From Rachycentron canadum (lineage: Eukaryota > Chordata > Actinopteri > Carangiformes > Rachycentridae), in contig CM076651.1 in the NCBI GenBank assembly GCA_038496675.1, positions 7,836,032 to 7,900,031 on the forward strand: a stretch of 64,000 nt of DNA, read 5' to 3'. Of this stretch, positions 1 through 13,700 are shown piece after piece. The notes under the pieces are model-generated. The model saw nothing but the letters and a program-made list of their open reading frames with translations, had not been told where the DNA came from and searched no databases. Every line of letters starts with the position of its first letter. Position 1 is the stretch's first letter. Both the position numbers and the translations under genes were made by a program.

Positions 1-1223
1 CCTGAACCATTAATGAGGTTGTTTGGTGAGTGTCAAACAGTTGAGTGGTAAGATAACCGCTCTCTTGGACTGTGCATATTACCACAGCGTGATCTTTAGA
101 TGTTTTCACTCTTTGAACAGCAGGTTGAGAGACAGCACGACCGAGCCAGCCACATGTTTAGGGTGAGATGGTTTTGTGAAGGACAAACAAACTGTTGCAA
201 CCGGCCACTACTTTTCCTGCGGTGTGACTGCCCCAGATTCCCTGTCACCAAACACCCTGACCTTGTCACCCTGGCAGAGACGACAGTCCAGATACAGACA
301 CACACACACAGCCCACATACACACGCCTTCGCCATGTGTCACAGGGCTAATTGTCAGGAGTCTGGCTGCTGGAGGATTGTGCGATTCAAATTTCCATTCC
401 TGAGCCACCATTAGGGTCTAGAATTAGACAGCAGAAAACACAGAGGGCTGCTGGTCACACGGCAGACAACAACACACATCACCGAAGCACAACAGAAGAT
501 GTGTGCAGAACTGGGCACAAGCTAGTGTAGTTTTGTAAAGCCAACGCGTTGAGGACGACAGGCGGTGTCAAGCCGTGGCTGATTTGATTGTGGAAAAGAG
601 GCTTAGGTGGCAGTAATTCCTCAGGGAGAGGGAGGAGGAAAATCAAATTGTTTTTAATTGCACTTGCCAGTCAGTCTCATTAAGGAGTTGTTTTCGTTGG
701 AGGAGGCTGGCAAAGTAAGTTTCACTCCTTTCTGTGACATTTCCAAGTTCTTTTGGTCATTTTCTGGCGCGTGTTCTGGCCTGTTTGTTGTAGCCTATGT
801 TGGGTGCTTGTATTTCGCATGTGTGTTTTTGCATCAAAGTTTAATCAGTCACTTGGGAGAATGTTGAGTGTTCTAGTCACAAAGATGACTAACCTCAACG
901 CTCTGTTATAAAACACAGGCAGTCAGGCACCAGCAGATAGTCGTCAGACGGCTGCAAGCTGGGTTTGGAATTCTGTTATTTCTCCAGCCAACATACGCCT
1001 TCTCTTTGCTCCATCTCCTCTCGCTCTCTCTCTCTCTCTCCCTCTTTTTCTCTCCGTCACTCCTGGTAGGAAACAATTACAGATCTGTTACAGGGCTTGC
1101 GTGGGCGGTTTCTTATTAGCCCTGCTCTCAGGATCTGCCCCTCAGTTAGAAGTCCACTTTCCAGCCTGAACAAACTACCCTCTTTCTTCCCTGACTTTTT
1201 TTGTTCCTTTTTGCTTTCACTAG
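1..1223 (+). other. anks1a: anks1a intron (3' part)
   Basis: Intronic sequence leading to the first visible coding exon. It holds a short CA run near 296-313 and a CT-rich tract at about 1017-1056. A pyrimidine-rich stretch ends in the acceptor at 1221-1223. I see no coding exon here; the short open frames have no family resemblance. Confidence 0.75.
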
Positions 1224-1717
1224 ATAACTCCCAGCTCAGCCAGGACCAGGGAGCAGGTGTCCCAGAGCAGTTCACTGGCCTCCTGCACGGATCCTCTCCC
1301 GTCTTCGACTGCCGCGAGGAGCCCTTCAGGCTTCCAGGTGTTCTGCCACCAAACCAGGGCCAGCCAGAGTCAAGGAAACCTGCCAAAGTAAAAGAGGAAG
1401 CAGCAGCAGCTGCACCGCCGCCTAGCCGTCCCAGTATGGCTGCCATCCTGACAGACTGTGACCCAAAGGCAATTTATGCGACTGTGAACAAGGAGCACAG
1501 GGACTCTGGGGCTGGGGCAGTGTCTGGTGTTCGGATGCGCCCTCCTGGGGACCTGAAACTGGCACGCAGCCTCTCCAAGTCTGACTCAGACTTGCTCGTG
1601 TCGCCTCCTAGTGAAGAGGAAGGAGGACTGGGAAACCGTAGCGAGTCTGTTTCTAATTGTAGCACCGGAAAGAAGAGGCTTGAGAAATCTCCCTCTTTCA
1701 CCTCAGAATGGGACGAG
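1224..1717 (+). CDS. anks1a: anks1a exon: serine-rich linker between ankyrin repeats and SAM1
   Basis: Enters with two bases completing a split codon and leaves in phase 0 (EWDE, then gtaagt). It encodes about 164 residues of low-complexity linker. The opening matches the human Odin segment around [14 protein letters not shown]. The end carries [13 protein letters not shown] and [17 protein letters not shown], which are near-identical in the family and rich in likely phosphoserines. The middle (poly-Ala and Pro, residues encoded near 1395-1430) is more variable. Confidence 0.9.
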
Positions 1718-4700
1718 GTAAGTGTTCGGTCTCGCTCTCTCTGGGATGCAATGTTTGTGTGTTGTTTGTGTGTGCAAGTCTTTGCTTTGGTGTTTTACCA
1801 GTCACATATTCAAATAAAAACAATTTCTTTACTAATCTAGTTGCAAGACATTGCATCCAAATATGGAAAAAAAAAATTGGATAAAACTTTTCCTAAGAAA
1901 AATAAAAAACTTGACACCAGACAGGAAGTAAACAAAACAAATGCAAAATATATTTAAAAATACATTGGAACTCAATTTAATGAGTGTTGTTTCTAAAAGC
2001 TTGTCATGAAAAGCAGAAGAGGAAGCAAAGCATTATGTACTATGTGCTAAATGTGAAATCTCTTACTTTAATAGTAGATTTCGAGCAGGAATCCTGTTAG
2101 TATATTGAGTGAATTTCCTCTTGTGTGCTTTTTTTCCCCTTCCAAAGCCTCTCTTGTTAAGGCCTAAGTCAGCTTGTGTTTATGCTGCAGCCACAAGAAA
2201 TTTGTTCGCCTACCACACTGATGAAAGAAAATGTCAGTATCACCTGCAAACAGCTCTGTTGACTGTTGCGAGCTTCATCAAAGACTCTGCTCTGGGTCTG
2301 TCAACACAAAGCCCACCTGTTGCGGCGGGAAGCGGCGCAGTTTGAGCTCTATCTTGTCTTGAACACAGGCCCGCAGCAAACACAGTGACTGTGCTAGAAA
2401 ATGGTGTTTGCACATGTTAATGAAAGCGTTGAGGTTGGCACGGTTAATTACTTAGGAAATTTATCTTGGCTGCTTTTTTTGTAATTGTGTATAGAAATTT
2501 TTACTTGGCCTTAAATTGGCGTGTCTTTATTTATCCAATAGTGCATTGCGTTTGTTATCACTGTGCATATTCATAACCAAATATAACCCCCCGCCCATCC
2601 ATTCAGCGCTTTAATCCTTTGTCTGGGACGTAGATAAAGAGCTGAGTAGAGCAGCACAGTGAGAAGAGATTAGTCAAGACAAGACGATGGGGATGAAGCG
2701 GCCGAGAAGCCCAGAGAGTGAGACGGAGATTTGTAAATTGAGATTCAGCGCGAACATACAAGCTTCAGATCTGTCTCACTTCAGCTCGTGTCTCTTCCAC
2801 TTGCAAAGGCTTCAGACTCCAACCCGAGTCTCTGCAGAGACGGGCAACCCGTCATACAAAGACAACACACAGATTACACCACTGAGCAAAGTATAGGATC
2901 GTTTCAGGACACAAAATAAGTTTTTCGAGGATCATTCCCCTTTCCAAAGTTTGTCAGAACAGCTGCTTATTTTTTTTTAATATAATGTTAACCTTGGAAT
3001 GTACATTACAAGCCTGAGCAATTAACATAGTTCGTCATGCTCTTTTACCATTTTACCATTTTCCTACAACAATCCTCTTACTGTTGGCAAGATTAATGAT
3101 ATCGTCTAAGCTTCTCAATTAACTTTTAACATAAGCTACCCAAGTCTAGTGTACCCGCTAGTGTCTCAGTAATTTTTCCTCGTATTGTTTGTATTCTGCT
3201 CTATTTCTGTTGCTCAAAGCATACATCTCACCGCTGCACCCCACTCATAGTGCAGTGTAATCGACAAGAAACAACTTTGTGGTTATGATCAAGAGAAAAC
3301 CATGGGCTCAGATGGCACTAATGCATCGTGCTCTCTCCACACTGAGGAGATTGTATTGCTGCCCGGTGTTCCTTTACGTGACCCGATCACTACAGCCACA
3401 GTCAGCACAGATAATAGTGAGTTCAATGTCTGCCGTGGCTCGTAATCAGGTGGTCAAAGAGGTGTCCACTTTTCCTTCATCACCTTGTTCACCTTGCCAG
3501 TATTAAGAGGTGAGAAGACCAGGTCTTAATGTTAGATGTGATTCTCTGGCAGATGATAGAAAAAATATCTCTATAGTACTCTGCTATGTTGACTGATCAA
3601 CAATCATTTGACAATCTAAATTGTGTTTGGGAAAACACAACTAAACCCCAGTTATTATCACATTGTTTTTCATTGCCATATGCTATTCATGGCCTCCTCA
3701 GTGGACATTGTTACATGATTACTTCTCATCTGTATTGTGAGCATGCCACTGTCATTAACTGTGCCAGATGCTGATGTTGCTGCAGTTGTGTGCTGTGTGA
3801 TAGAGGTTGTTAATAGTCATTGTCCAGCCCACAACAAGGAAGTTGAAGGGAAGGTCTTTGAGGTGCATTTATCCATGACAGAAAGTTGACCCGATGTTTG
3901 TTCTGTCTGAAAATAGTCCCGTCAACACTCTGATGGAGAGGGGAGGGTGTGCGGGGCCTCTTAGAGAAAGCTAGTCAAAGTTCAAAACACACTTATAGCC
4001 TGAAGGCCAACACCTTGGTAGCATGACTCATTCATTCCTGTGTATAGTCAGTGCAACCTTGTCTTTGAGATTTTATGTCAGTAAGAACCACAAGGAAGGT
4101 TGTTTTTTTTTGTTTTGTTTTTTTCCCCCCTTAAATCTACTGCTGCACTGACAGATGTTTGCAAACATCATCAAGTCTGCCGAGGAGGCATTCACTGAAA
4201 AATTAAGGTGTTATTTGAGTAAAATTCATATCAAAAACTTCCCCGCATGCAGTCAGTGAACAACTTACCTCCATTATATTGTGTAGTACAAAACAATAAC
4301 AGACTTTGACCTGTCTGCTCACTCTGTTGCCTTCTTCTTCCATTTGTTAAACCTTATGGCCGTGGGAGCCATTGTGTATCATGACATCGTGACATGCCAT
4401 CATACCATAGTCATTTATTTTTTTCAACTGCTCTGTATTATGTCTGTATTACACATTTTTGCTGCCATATGTGGGCTGCGTTTTTCCGCAATAACCAGTC
4501 AATGTATTGACATTTGCACTATGTAGTTAGCTTTCTATATTGTAGTTGTAATTGCGAGTGGCAGAGTCTGTCTCTCTCACCATAGAGAGCCCATAGATTT
4601 GTTTTTTAGAGAACTGTGACTGGTGTCAGTGCTCTCTGGTGGACAAACGATGGAATATCATCTTTGTGTCTAAATAACCCCAAACCTAGTTTGTCTTTTC

Positions 4701-7700
4701 GATACTGTAATGTCTTTTTATTTATTGGCAGAAATATACACAATACCATCTGCTATAAGTTACTATCAACTTGGCAAATTTATCAGTTCAGCTCTATTAC
4801 AAGTAATAACAGATTCTGGTAAAACTGCGCACGTATTCAAATATTTATTACCATCTAAGGTTCCCTTATAATGACATAGAGGCAAGTTAAGACATCACCG
4901 TCCCTCTGCAGAACATTCTGGTCCAGTGGATAAGTAAGGTCAAAACAATGGAACAGTGTGTACTTGTGTACTTGAATTTTTTCATTCCCCTTTCAAACTT
5001 TCTGGTCACAGGCAGGGCACAGTGAAGTCTAATTATCCAGTTTAACGAACACCTCACCTCCTCAGACAGCACCTGAGGGATGTGGCCTGAGAGCGTGACA
5101 GGATTAAGGCAGCCATGACATTACATAGTTATTGGAGATTGCTGCTCTTCCCCGTTGGCCTCAGCAGCCACTAATAATCCTGGAGCTCTTCTGTTGTCTT
5201 CTCCCGTGTGCTTCTGCACAGATGAGCCGAAGAGCCAGAGCATGAGAATTGATCTGGTTGTGAAGGAAAAAGGCTTTCAAGGAGGAGCCACTGCATCACT
5301 GTCCTCTTGCACAAGCATGCCCTGGAGAACAGGTGTTGGCCTCTAACTGCAGAGGAGATCTTATCAGGGTAAAGGAGACGCCTTAGACAGTTGCACCATT
5401 TACCGTATGCACCATACCAGTGTACGTTACTGGCCAAACTGGCCAGCATTCAGTAGATCAGAATGTCTAAAGGTGTCTCTGAGATCTTTAATCTCAGCTG
5501 CTGGCAGAGAGAGCCGCAGTTCATTTTTAATTATTCATTCATCCGATGGAAGTGCATTTTATTTACTCTCCAGACTCTCCTCTAACAATATTATTTTCTG
5601 ATTATAATAACAATGCAGTTGACCTTGAAAATGCCATGCAGAATACCCCAACCTCCGCAGATCTCAATTTCAATCAATTTTTGTCAACTTCTTGTCACGC
5701 TTCCTGCCACGTCGTGTATCCTGTAGACTGTATTTGTGCGTGAACTAGCCTTTGAGCTAGACCAGAAGACGTCACATTCATACCAAGCAGCTAGAATGAA
5801 TATGAAATGTTCAAGCCCAAAGCTGCAGTATACAAAATTCAAACCACTACTGCCTCAAAAAAGGATGTTATGAGCAAGCGGGTTGCAGTGGTTGGAGCCA
5901 AACTTTTCAATGAGATTTGGCACTTTTGACAAGGCAATTTCTTTTGTCCAAATTAGGAGCTCTGCTTAATGTTAATAAACCTTCCAGTGCAGAACTTCAT
6001 TATTCAAGTGAGAAGAAGTAGGCAACCAAAAGGCAAAAGTCCTGGACCTTTCTTCCTTTTCATTCAGGAAATAAACCTGCATTTGCTTGGAGTTGAAATA
6101 TTCACAGTGCCTTTGTAAAGTGCATAGCAAATGAGAGGAGTATCCGGGGAAAGTAGTTAAAGTTTGATTGGGTGTAACCCAGCCTGCACTCTCTTTAATG
6201 ATGTTGGGAGTGTCTCCCTTCTCTACTTGTTCTCTCCGACTACTCTCTGGATCATATTGCTCCATCCAGTTGTTTCTCTGTGTGGCAGCCATCTTGCTGG
6301 TCATGACCGACTGCTCTGGACCCCTCTACTGAGCTGTGTGACAGCATTTGGCTGAGGGGTCCCAGGACATTACCATCCACCCTCCCCCTAGTACACACAC
6401 ACACAGCCTTTTAAAAAACATCTTTTTCTTCTCTTAATCTGGTTTGCTAAATATTCCAGTTCTCACACCCTCCTCCCTTTTCTTCCTAGATCTTCCTTAC
6501 TCTTTCCCCCCCCTCCTTTTCTTTGCATGAGCTATACACACCCTCGGATGCACTGCCTCCGGTTTCAAGACAAGGAGATTTGACTTGCATGAGGTCTTGG
6601 CCTATGCATCTCTCCATTTAAGGAGCTCTGAGTGTGCGTGCATGTGTGTTTTGTGCGGGTGTGTGCTGGTGTGTAAAGCGCATGCTAATGCGAGTTGGTC
6701 TTGGTCCTTGGGATCAGACTGAAGATGACAATCCAGGGGGCACATTGTGTGGGCCAGCAAACTGAGCTCCACAGATGGGAGGAGAGAAAGGCAGACAGAG
6801 GGCTGTAGACAGTGGGAGAGGCAGAGGCCGCCATCCACAGCCCCACTTCACTTTTTACTTCATTTTCGATTCGCACTCCACAGATCCAGTAGCCACTATG
6901 AAACCAGCTTTTGTGAGTAATGATTCCCTTACAGGCAGCACTTCCACTGGAGGCTCATTAATCTCATCTACCTGCCATGAATCAATTGAATGAGAAAATA
7001 ATTGATGCTTTCTAGCATTTCCTTGTATATTATATTTCTTGTAAAGCGTGTATGGTTGTTATGTGCTGATTGAAGAAATTGGGGGGTGGGAGGGTCTTAG
7101 CCTTTCCCTCATGTTGTCTTTCTACTTTTGACTGCATTCTTTAAAAACTTTATCCTCTGTGGCATTTTCTGCCACAATTTATGTGGCATTTCTTTGTTCT
7201 TTTTTTTTTTTTTTCATTCTTGTGTTGCCATGTTCAGAAACTCATTGTGGATTTGGGGGAGCTTTTATTTTTGGTGAGGGGGAAAAAAAAAAGGTCTTGG
7301 AGTTTGTTACAGAGAAGTCTCACGTATTTGACCTGCTGAGATCAAACTTAAACTGTGGGTGTGTGTCACGGCCTGGTGCAGCCAGCAGGGGAAATCTATT
7401 CTCTAATCCCCACCAGGGGAGAACACAGGACAGCCACAGGGGGCTGAGACATGCAACCACTACAGAAGAGTACCTCTAGTTCAGTCACTGGAGAGAAGTG
7501 ATGCCCTTTCTGTTCTAAGTAGCACAAAGAATTTCAACTTATTTCACCTCATTGAAAGATATATATTTCTACGGGCTTTGGGGACGAGCTGACAAAGTTT
7601 TGGAGTTGTTTGGAAGAGACGTCCCTAAAAGCACAGCATGACATTGAGCTATTTCAGGAGGATGTTGATGGGACTGCTGACAGTGCTTTGTCCCACCGTG

Positions 7701-10700
7701 GCACTGAGGTGTTGGCACCCCCTTTAGATGGTGGTGTGTTTGTGTTCCCCTTGATGCCATTCACTAGTCCATAGTTTTAATTCCAACCCTTGTTTTGGTG
7801 CCAGCTTGCCAATTTGAAGCCGGTGGCCTGGGCACACTCTCTGCAGCAGCCTTTTGTCTCACCCTACACAGGCTCTGCCAGGCGTGCTTTAGCTTCCCCA
7901 CTCTCCACCCTCTCTGAGCCTCAGTTGCGCATTGTTCAAGATTTTCAAGGCTGTTAATGAAAGAAATAGGCTATGCTTTCAAATCCCAGTAAAACAACAG
8001 TGGAGTTATTCTCCTCAGTTGTGCTGGTGCAGCAGGCCTTCTGTGAGATGCATGATAAATTGGTCCAAGTGTCTTTAATCTCACTCTGACCATCTCTCAT
8101 CATTGCTAGCTCTTCAGCTGTTGACCTCCACCCTGCTGCTGACTTCTGACCCTCTTCATTGTATCTCCTTGTTCATAGTGAGCCCCTCTCACAATGGATG
8201 CTTCTCCATTTCAGGTCTCTGTATTGATTTCGATCCTGCAGCACAAAAACGCTTTCCTTCCTCTCCCCTCTATTAATTCTCATGGCACTGAGCTTCTTAG
8301 TCCTCGACCATGAAATTCAGAGGCTTTTTCTTGTTGTGGATGTGTTTTACCTTGAGGAAATCACTGGGCCGTGTCTCCTGATAAGGATATATTTACCCAG
8401 CTCCAACACAATATCACACCTGCCTTTCACGCTAGCTGCTCCTGAATCTCACTGGAGCAGCTAGTATTCCTCTTTCCATTCTACTGGACAAGTGAAGCCA
8501 ATATACCAATACAGATTACAGCTCTGCGCTTTTTGTTATTGCATCAATGCATACATTTGCATTGTGTTTAAATGACAAAGCTTGGTACCCTGACTGCACC
8601 TGCAGTGTGATCGTGCTCAAAATGCAACCAATTATTTCTTTCTTATTCTCTCAAGTAATTCGGAAAGGCACCCTGAGGTTTTTGCCTATGCGGCAGATTG
8701 GGGAACACACTTGTACAACCTCTGCTTCAATATTTAAGTAGTATGTTGGCATGTCTTGTCTCCTGAGAGCCAAAGAAGAGCGAGATCACTGCATCTTGTG
8801 GGTCCCCCTCTGCTCATTGCTGAAGAGTGATGCCACTGACAGGAGCATTATCCTCCCTCTGGTACAGACCTGGGTCACTTTATGAGACGAGATCTTTGCC
8901 CTGCGCTCATTACCACAGGAGTTACAACAGATTTGTGAGTGAGTGCGAATTCACGTATCGGACCCCTGATTAATGCCATTGTTCATCAGCAGCATCCTAA
9001 ATGGCCTAATCCCGCTGAGGCCTAATAATTTATCTTATTTTAAATGCAACTCAGTTATTACAGAGGACGTAGCCATGCCTTGCTGAGCACACATGCCATG
9101 GCTTAATGAGCACAAAGGAGATTTTTATTTTTCACTTCTCTGCTGGAGAAATTTCAGCTCCCTCATTGCACTAACATAAGGGAAATGTCATTTTATTTGT
9201 GCTATTTATATTATTTACACTGTTAGCACTCTTGAAAGAAAAGACACTTTAGGAAATATGCTTGCTTACTCTCTTGCCAAGAGTTAGAAGAGAGGATCAA
9301 TACTGCTCTAATACAGTATATGGTAAATATCAAGCCACAGCCAATAGCAGGTTATCTTAGCAAAAAAAAAGACTGGAAACAAGAGGAAACGGCTGCCCTG
9401 GATTTGTCCAAAGATGACAAAAACTGCTCAACCTCACTAATGAATACATTTGTTTTTTCAACTCTTCTGTAGAAGAGTTGAAGTTATTTGACCAACTCAA
9501 GAAATAGTCCACCATATAACCCCCAGTTAAATTAATGTGTTGTTTTTATACTTGCATAATAGTTAACACAACATATAATAACATTGTAATAACATCTTAT
9601 ATGTTAATATAATGAACATGCAATATGTTAATTGATGAGCTTAATTTATTGCTAGTAGGATATTTTTATACCTTTGGTTATAGGCAGGCTAGCTGTTTTC
9701 CTCCATCTGCAGGCTTTGTGCCAAGATAAACTAACCAGCTTCTGGCTGTAGCCTTATATTTTACGGACATATACTCGAGTGTCATTGATCTTCTCATCTG
9801 TCTTAAAAGACGTGGTTCAAAAATATTGAGCTATTTCTTTTAATTCACTGGGGGAGGTTGAAAAGAAGGCAAAGCTGAAAATGTCTTGCGTCTGCACAAC
9901 AAACAGTAGCAGCCCTTTTTTTTCCCCTTTTTTTTTTTTTTTTGCTGAATCATCTGGGTATGTACACAGGTATGAGAGAGGCTGCCAGCTCACCATCAAC
10001 ATTGCTGTTTAATGACTGATGTAGTGAACATGTGGCACTGATAGATGGAGGTTATTTGTTAAGTATGCGTGACTAATCTACCATCTGCTTAATATGCAGG
10101 ATTCTAATCAACAGTATGGAGACGTAACACTGTGCAGATGGACAACTAAAACAAAGTGATCCGCCCCCCTGCCCTTTGTCTCACTGCTCTCCCTCCCTCC
10201 CTTTCCTAGACACAAACTAGGTGTCTTGAGTGCCGAGGATTCTTGTTGAATGTGAAAGTAAAAGAACCTATTGTAAAAAGTAACGTATTATACATTACAC
10301 TGCAGCTCAGTCTGTCACGGCTGCACGTCTCAGTTCAATTTCCTAAGTCTAATTCTTCAACACTAATCATTGCAAATGTTTATGCACTAGACACGGTACA
10401 GTTTACATTACATTAGTTAAATGTCTTCACTATCAGCTGTGTATGGGATCTGTATCAAATAAAGCCCTGCCAGAGGATAGCTGGCACAGTGTAGGTACAG
10501 TAGATGAAGAGAAAGAAGGTAAAACAAAACCCTGGATTTCTCTCAGCAGACACAGACGACTTCTTCCAGCACAAAACAACGGAGATCTAATTCCTTTGAA
10601 AGAGTAAGATGTCTATCTTTATAAAATAAAATCTGGTCCTTTTGGGGGCTTGGCTCTGTCCTCTTCTGGGGCATTCTTTGTAGTGGTAGATGGGATTCTT

Positions 10701-13700
10701 TCAGGGCTTAATAAACCCTTTAGGAATGACATAATCTAAGTGATTATTCATTTCTTCTTCTGTGCAAGTCAAGAAGCTTCAAAACGCAATTAACTATCCA
10801 GTCCGACAGCAGCACATTGAAACAGATGCATCATTCCTTAAAGTTAGATCCCTCTCTGTTACTCTGAATGAAATTTCTCTTCTTATTACATACAAATTCA
10901 CTACTAAACATATGCATAGTGACTGATGTTGAGGACTTAACAAATGTGGACTTAGCTCTCTGGATGGTACTTTGCCTTATATTATTATACTCATGGGACA
11001 GATAACCTGTCTGGAGGTTTTGAGAGCAGCAGACAGGTCTTGAGCTCGGTATCCAGTGGCAAGCCTATCGCTCTCAGATAAAACCTTTCCAAAAAGTCTG
11101 AGAAAAGATAGCATTTCACTCCTGTTTATAAAACATGCTCTTATCCACAAAATGGGTTGGAGTGACAGTACCTGACAGGTGTGACAGCAGCACTGTCAGT
11201 TTCTACCGTTTCATTTTCTGCACTCTCAAAGTCTATGCATGCTCAAACCCCGGGCTGGTTTAAAAGCAAGAGCCATGTTTCAGTACTCTGACAGGTGTAA
11301 TATTGACTCAATGACCCACTGCAGCTCCAGTGGCTTTATGAATGCATTATTCTGATTTGTGTGTCCGCATGTGTGCATGTATATGACACGTCGATATCGG
11401 TGACTGTACTTGGAGACAACACTCCAGTAACACAGGCAATCTGCGCAGATGCATGAAATTACTGCAAGAAAACATGGGGATCTGGGCATCGTTTGAGTTT
11501 TGTCCATCACTCTTATTTCCCTCGGTCTCTGTGTATTTCACTCTGTACTCTGAGCATCAGTTGCCTTGAAACAATCATTAATTGTTACAAGTGCTATTGG
11601 AGCAAACATTGTGACACAGTTTAACCTGACAAGATTTCAGTTTCTCTTTTGTTGTTTTTTTTAAAAGACTGTCACACTTTCTCTCTCAGCTCTCTCTGAT
11701 TGCCCTGACAAAACCTTTGCTTTGTGATCATTTATGACAGATTGTGAGACTAGGACGTCTGTGTAAATCACTATTGTTTTGGCTGCAGGCAGCAGATGAG
11801 AGACGCTGCTGCCTGCAGCCCAGTGCCAGTAACTCGTCCAATATGAGACAATGGAAATGACTCTAATGCTGTGGCCATAAATGAGATATAAAGGCAATCA
11901 ACCATGGTGCAGCTGCTTAAGATGCCCTTCAAAATCTTTATTTATGTCTCTTTATAAACACTGTGGCTATATTTTCTTCTTGCAGAAGGTACCCTCAACA
12001 CTGTCATTTGCCTTTGTAGGTGACTAGCATTTGGTGGTTTATTGTTTAAGGCATGGGGACTTTCTTCTGTATTGCTGCTGGTGAGAGGTGGAGGTTAAAC
12101 TGTGATGGTATCTCCAGCTTCTCATTTCTTTCTCTCTTCTATTCCTGTCCTCAGATCGAGAAGATCATGACACTGATTGGTGCCGGCATCGATTTTTCAA
12201 GAGATCAGCAATATGCTACACCAGGTAGAGTATGGTTATTACTGCCTTTTCATGCTGCTGACTGTTAAGAAGATTCAAAAATGTACCGTGAGTTTGAGGG
12301 AGAAAACATTTCACTACTGTGGCATTATCAGTCTCTTGAGAATCTCACTGCAAGCCCACCAGGCTTGAACATAAAAAAAATTAAAATAAAATTTAAAAAA
12401 TTAGTGTTTGGCTAAAGGCAGAGATTTCAGTTGGCAGATTTAGGCTGCAATTTATTTCCTGCTTTTTTTTCAAAACCCTTAAACAGCCTTCCAAAGATAA
12501 TGTGATGCATGTGGGCTTATTATTTTTTTTTTGTTGTTTTTGTTGTTGTGGACCCATAACTCTTTACCAAACCTGCCTGCATTTTCTTTGTAATCATCCT
12601 AGTTTTTTTTTTTTTTTTTTTTTTATACATATCGTTGCCCAAAGGGGACACATCTGGAAACAAATTCCAAATCACTTAACAACAAGAACTGGGCACAAAG
12701 GTATAATGCAGGTCTGTTTTAATAGAGCAGGTGATTCAGTGGGATCTTTGTACCATTGAAGGTTATTCATTGGTGCCAAACTGTTCCAATTTCAATAAAA
12801 TTTGCTCGGTAGTATATGTCACTGCATTTCAATGCCTTTTCCTGCTCTGTGGTTGGAGACAGGAAAACCACATGCTTCCCCTTCATTTTTTTTTTTCATT
12901 TTTTTTTTTTTTGAAGTTTTGGCTCCAGGCTGTGCTGTATGACTGTAAGACCAGTGATGCTTTTAAGACACAGGGACCAGGTCAGGTCAAGTAATAGGTC
13001 TCTAAATCTACCCTGAAAGTTACCAAGTGTATTTTTATTTTTATGACCAATGCGCCTCAGAGACACAGTATTAAATCTATCCTTGCAGTCTTTATTTTAA
13101 TGCCGTTGTGTTAAGGATTCTGTACCTGTTCTCCTCTTATTCTTTGGACTTTTGAAAAGCCTGTCATCAGGGTTGATGGATGGTGCCTGGGGACTGTAGC
13201 TGTAACCCGAACGATCGACTCCTTCCTTTCAGCTTTCCTCTCTCACATTATTCCACATTCCCCTTTGACTTGGCTTCGACTTAGCCACATTATAATATAT
13301 TTAAGCAATGCAGCAGATCCACTATTCCTACGCATAAAGTATATGTACTGTATATCTTCTTATTTTAGCCCTCTTGTTTTTCATGCCCTGCACTGGAGCG
13401 AGCTGTTTAAATATTAACCACTACGTATGTCAGGGGATGAGCTCATTTTGCTTTGTAGACTTGAAGATAGCTGAGACCACTGCAGTAAAGTAGTTAGCGC
13501 TCCATCACTGGCTGTTTCTGTCTGGTGTGGACATGCTCTATTAGAATCCACTCCCCTGCATTTGTGATCCTCAACCCTTTGAGCTCCGTCTCCATGAAAA
13601 CACTGTCGGAGGCCATGACGGGACTCATAGGAGAAGAGGCTCTCTGTTTGATGCACATGTGAGAAGCCCCACTCTCTCTAATTGAGTCCAGTGTTTGGCT

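Larger units (their letters stand above)
1718..12154 (+). other. anks1a: anks1a intron, 10.4 kb
   Basis: No further exon is recognisable. Contents: a diverged palindromic DNA-transposon relic at 9236-9842, long T and A runs (e.g. 7201-7214, 9926-9943), a perfect inverted repeat at 11781-11820, and short GT-rich tracts near 6635-6675. The stretch around 8900-9110 is free of obvious repeats and AT-rich, with homeodomain-like TAAT cores. It could be a regulatory element, but that cannot be shown from one sequence. Confidence 0.7.

Noticed and set aside
1057..1446. Minus-strand open frame of 129 codons opposite the anks1a linker exon
   Set aside because: It is the antisense shadow of real coding sequence and has no family resemblance.
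2687..2896. 69-codon frame ([13 protein letters not shown]...) in the large anks1a intron
   Set aside because: No splice borders in a matching phase and no resemblance to ANKS1 sequences; within chance expectation.
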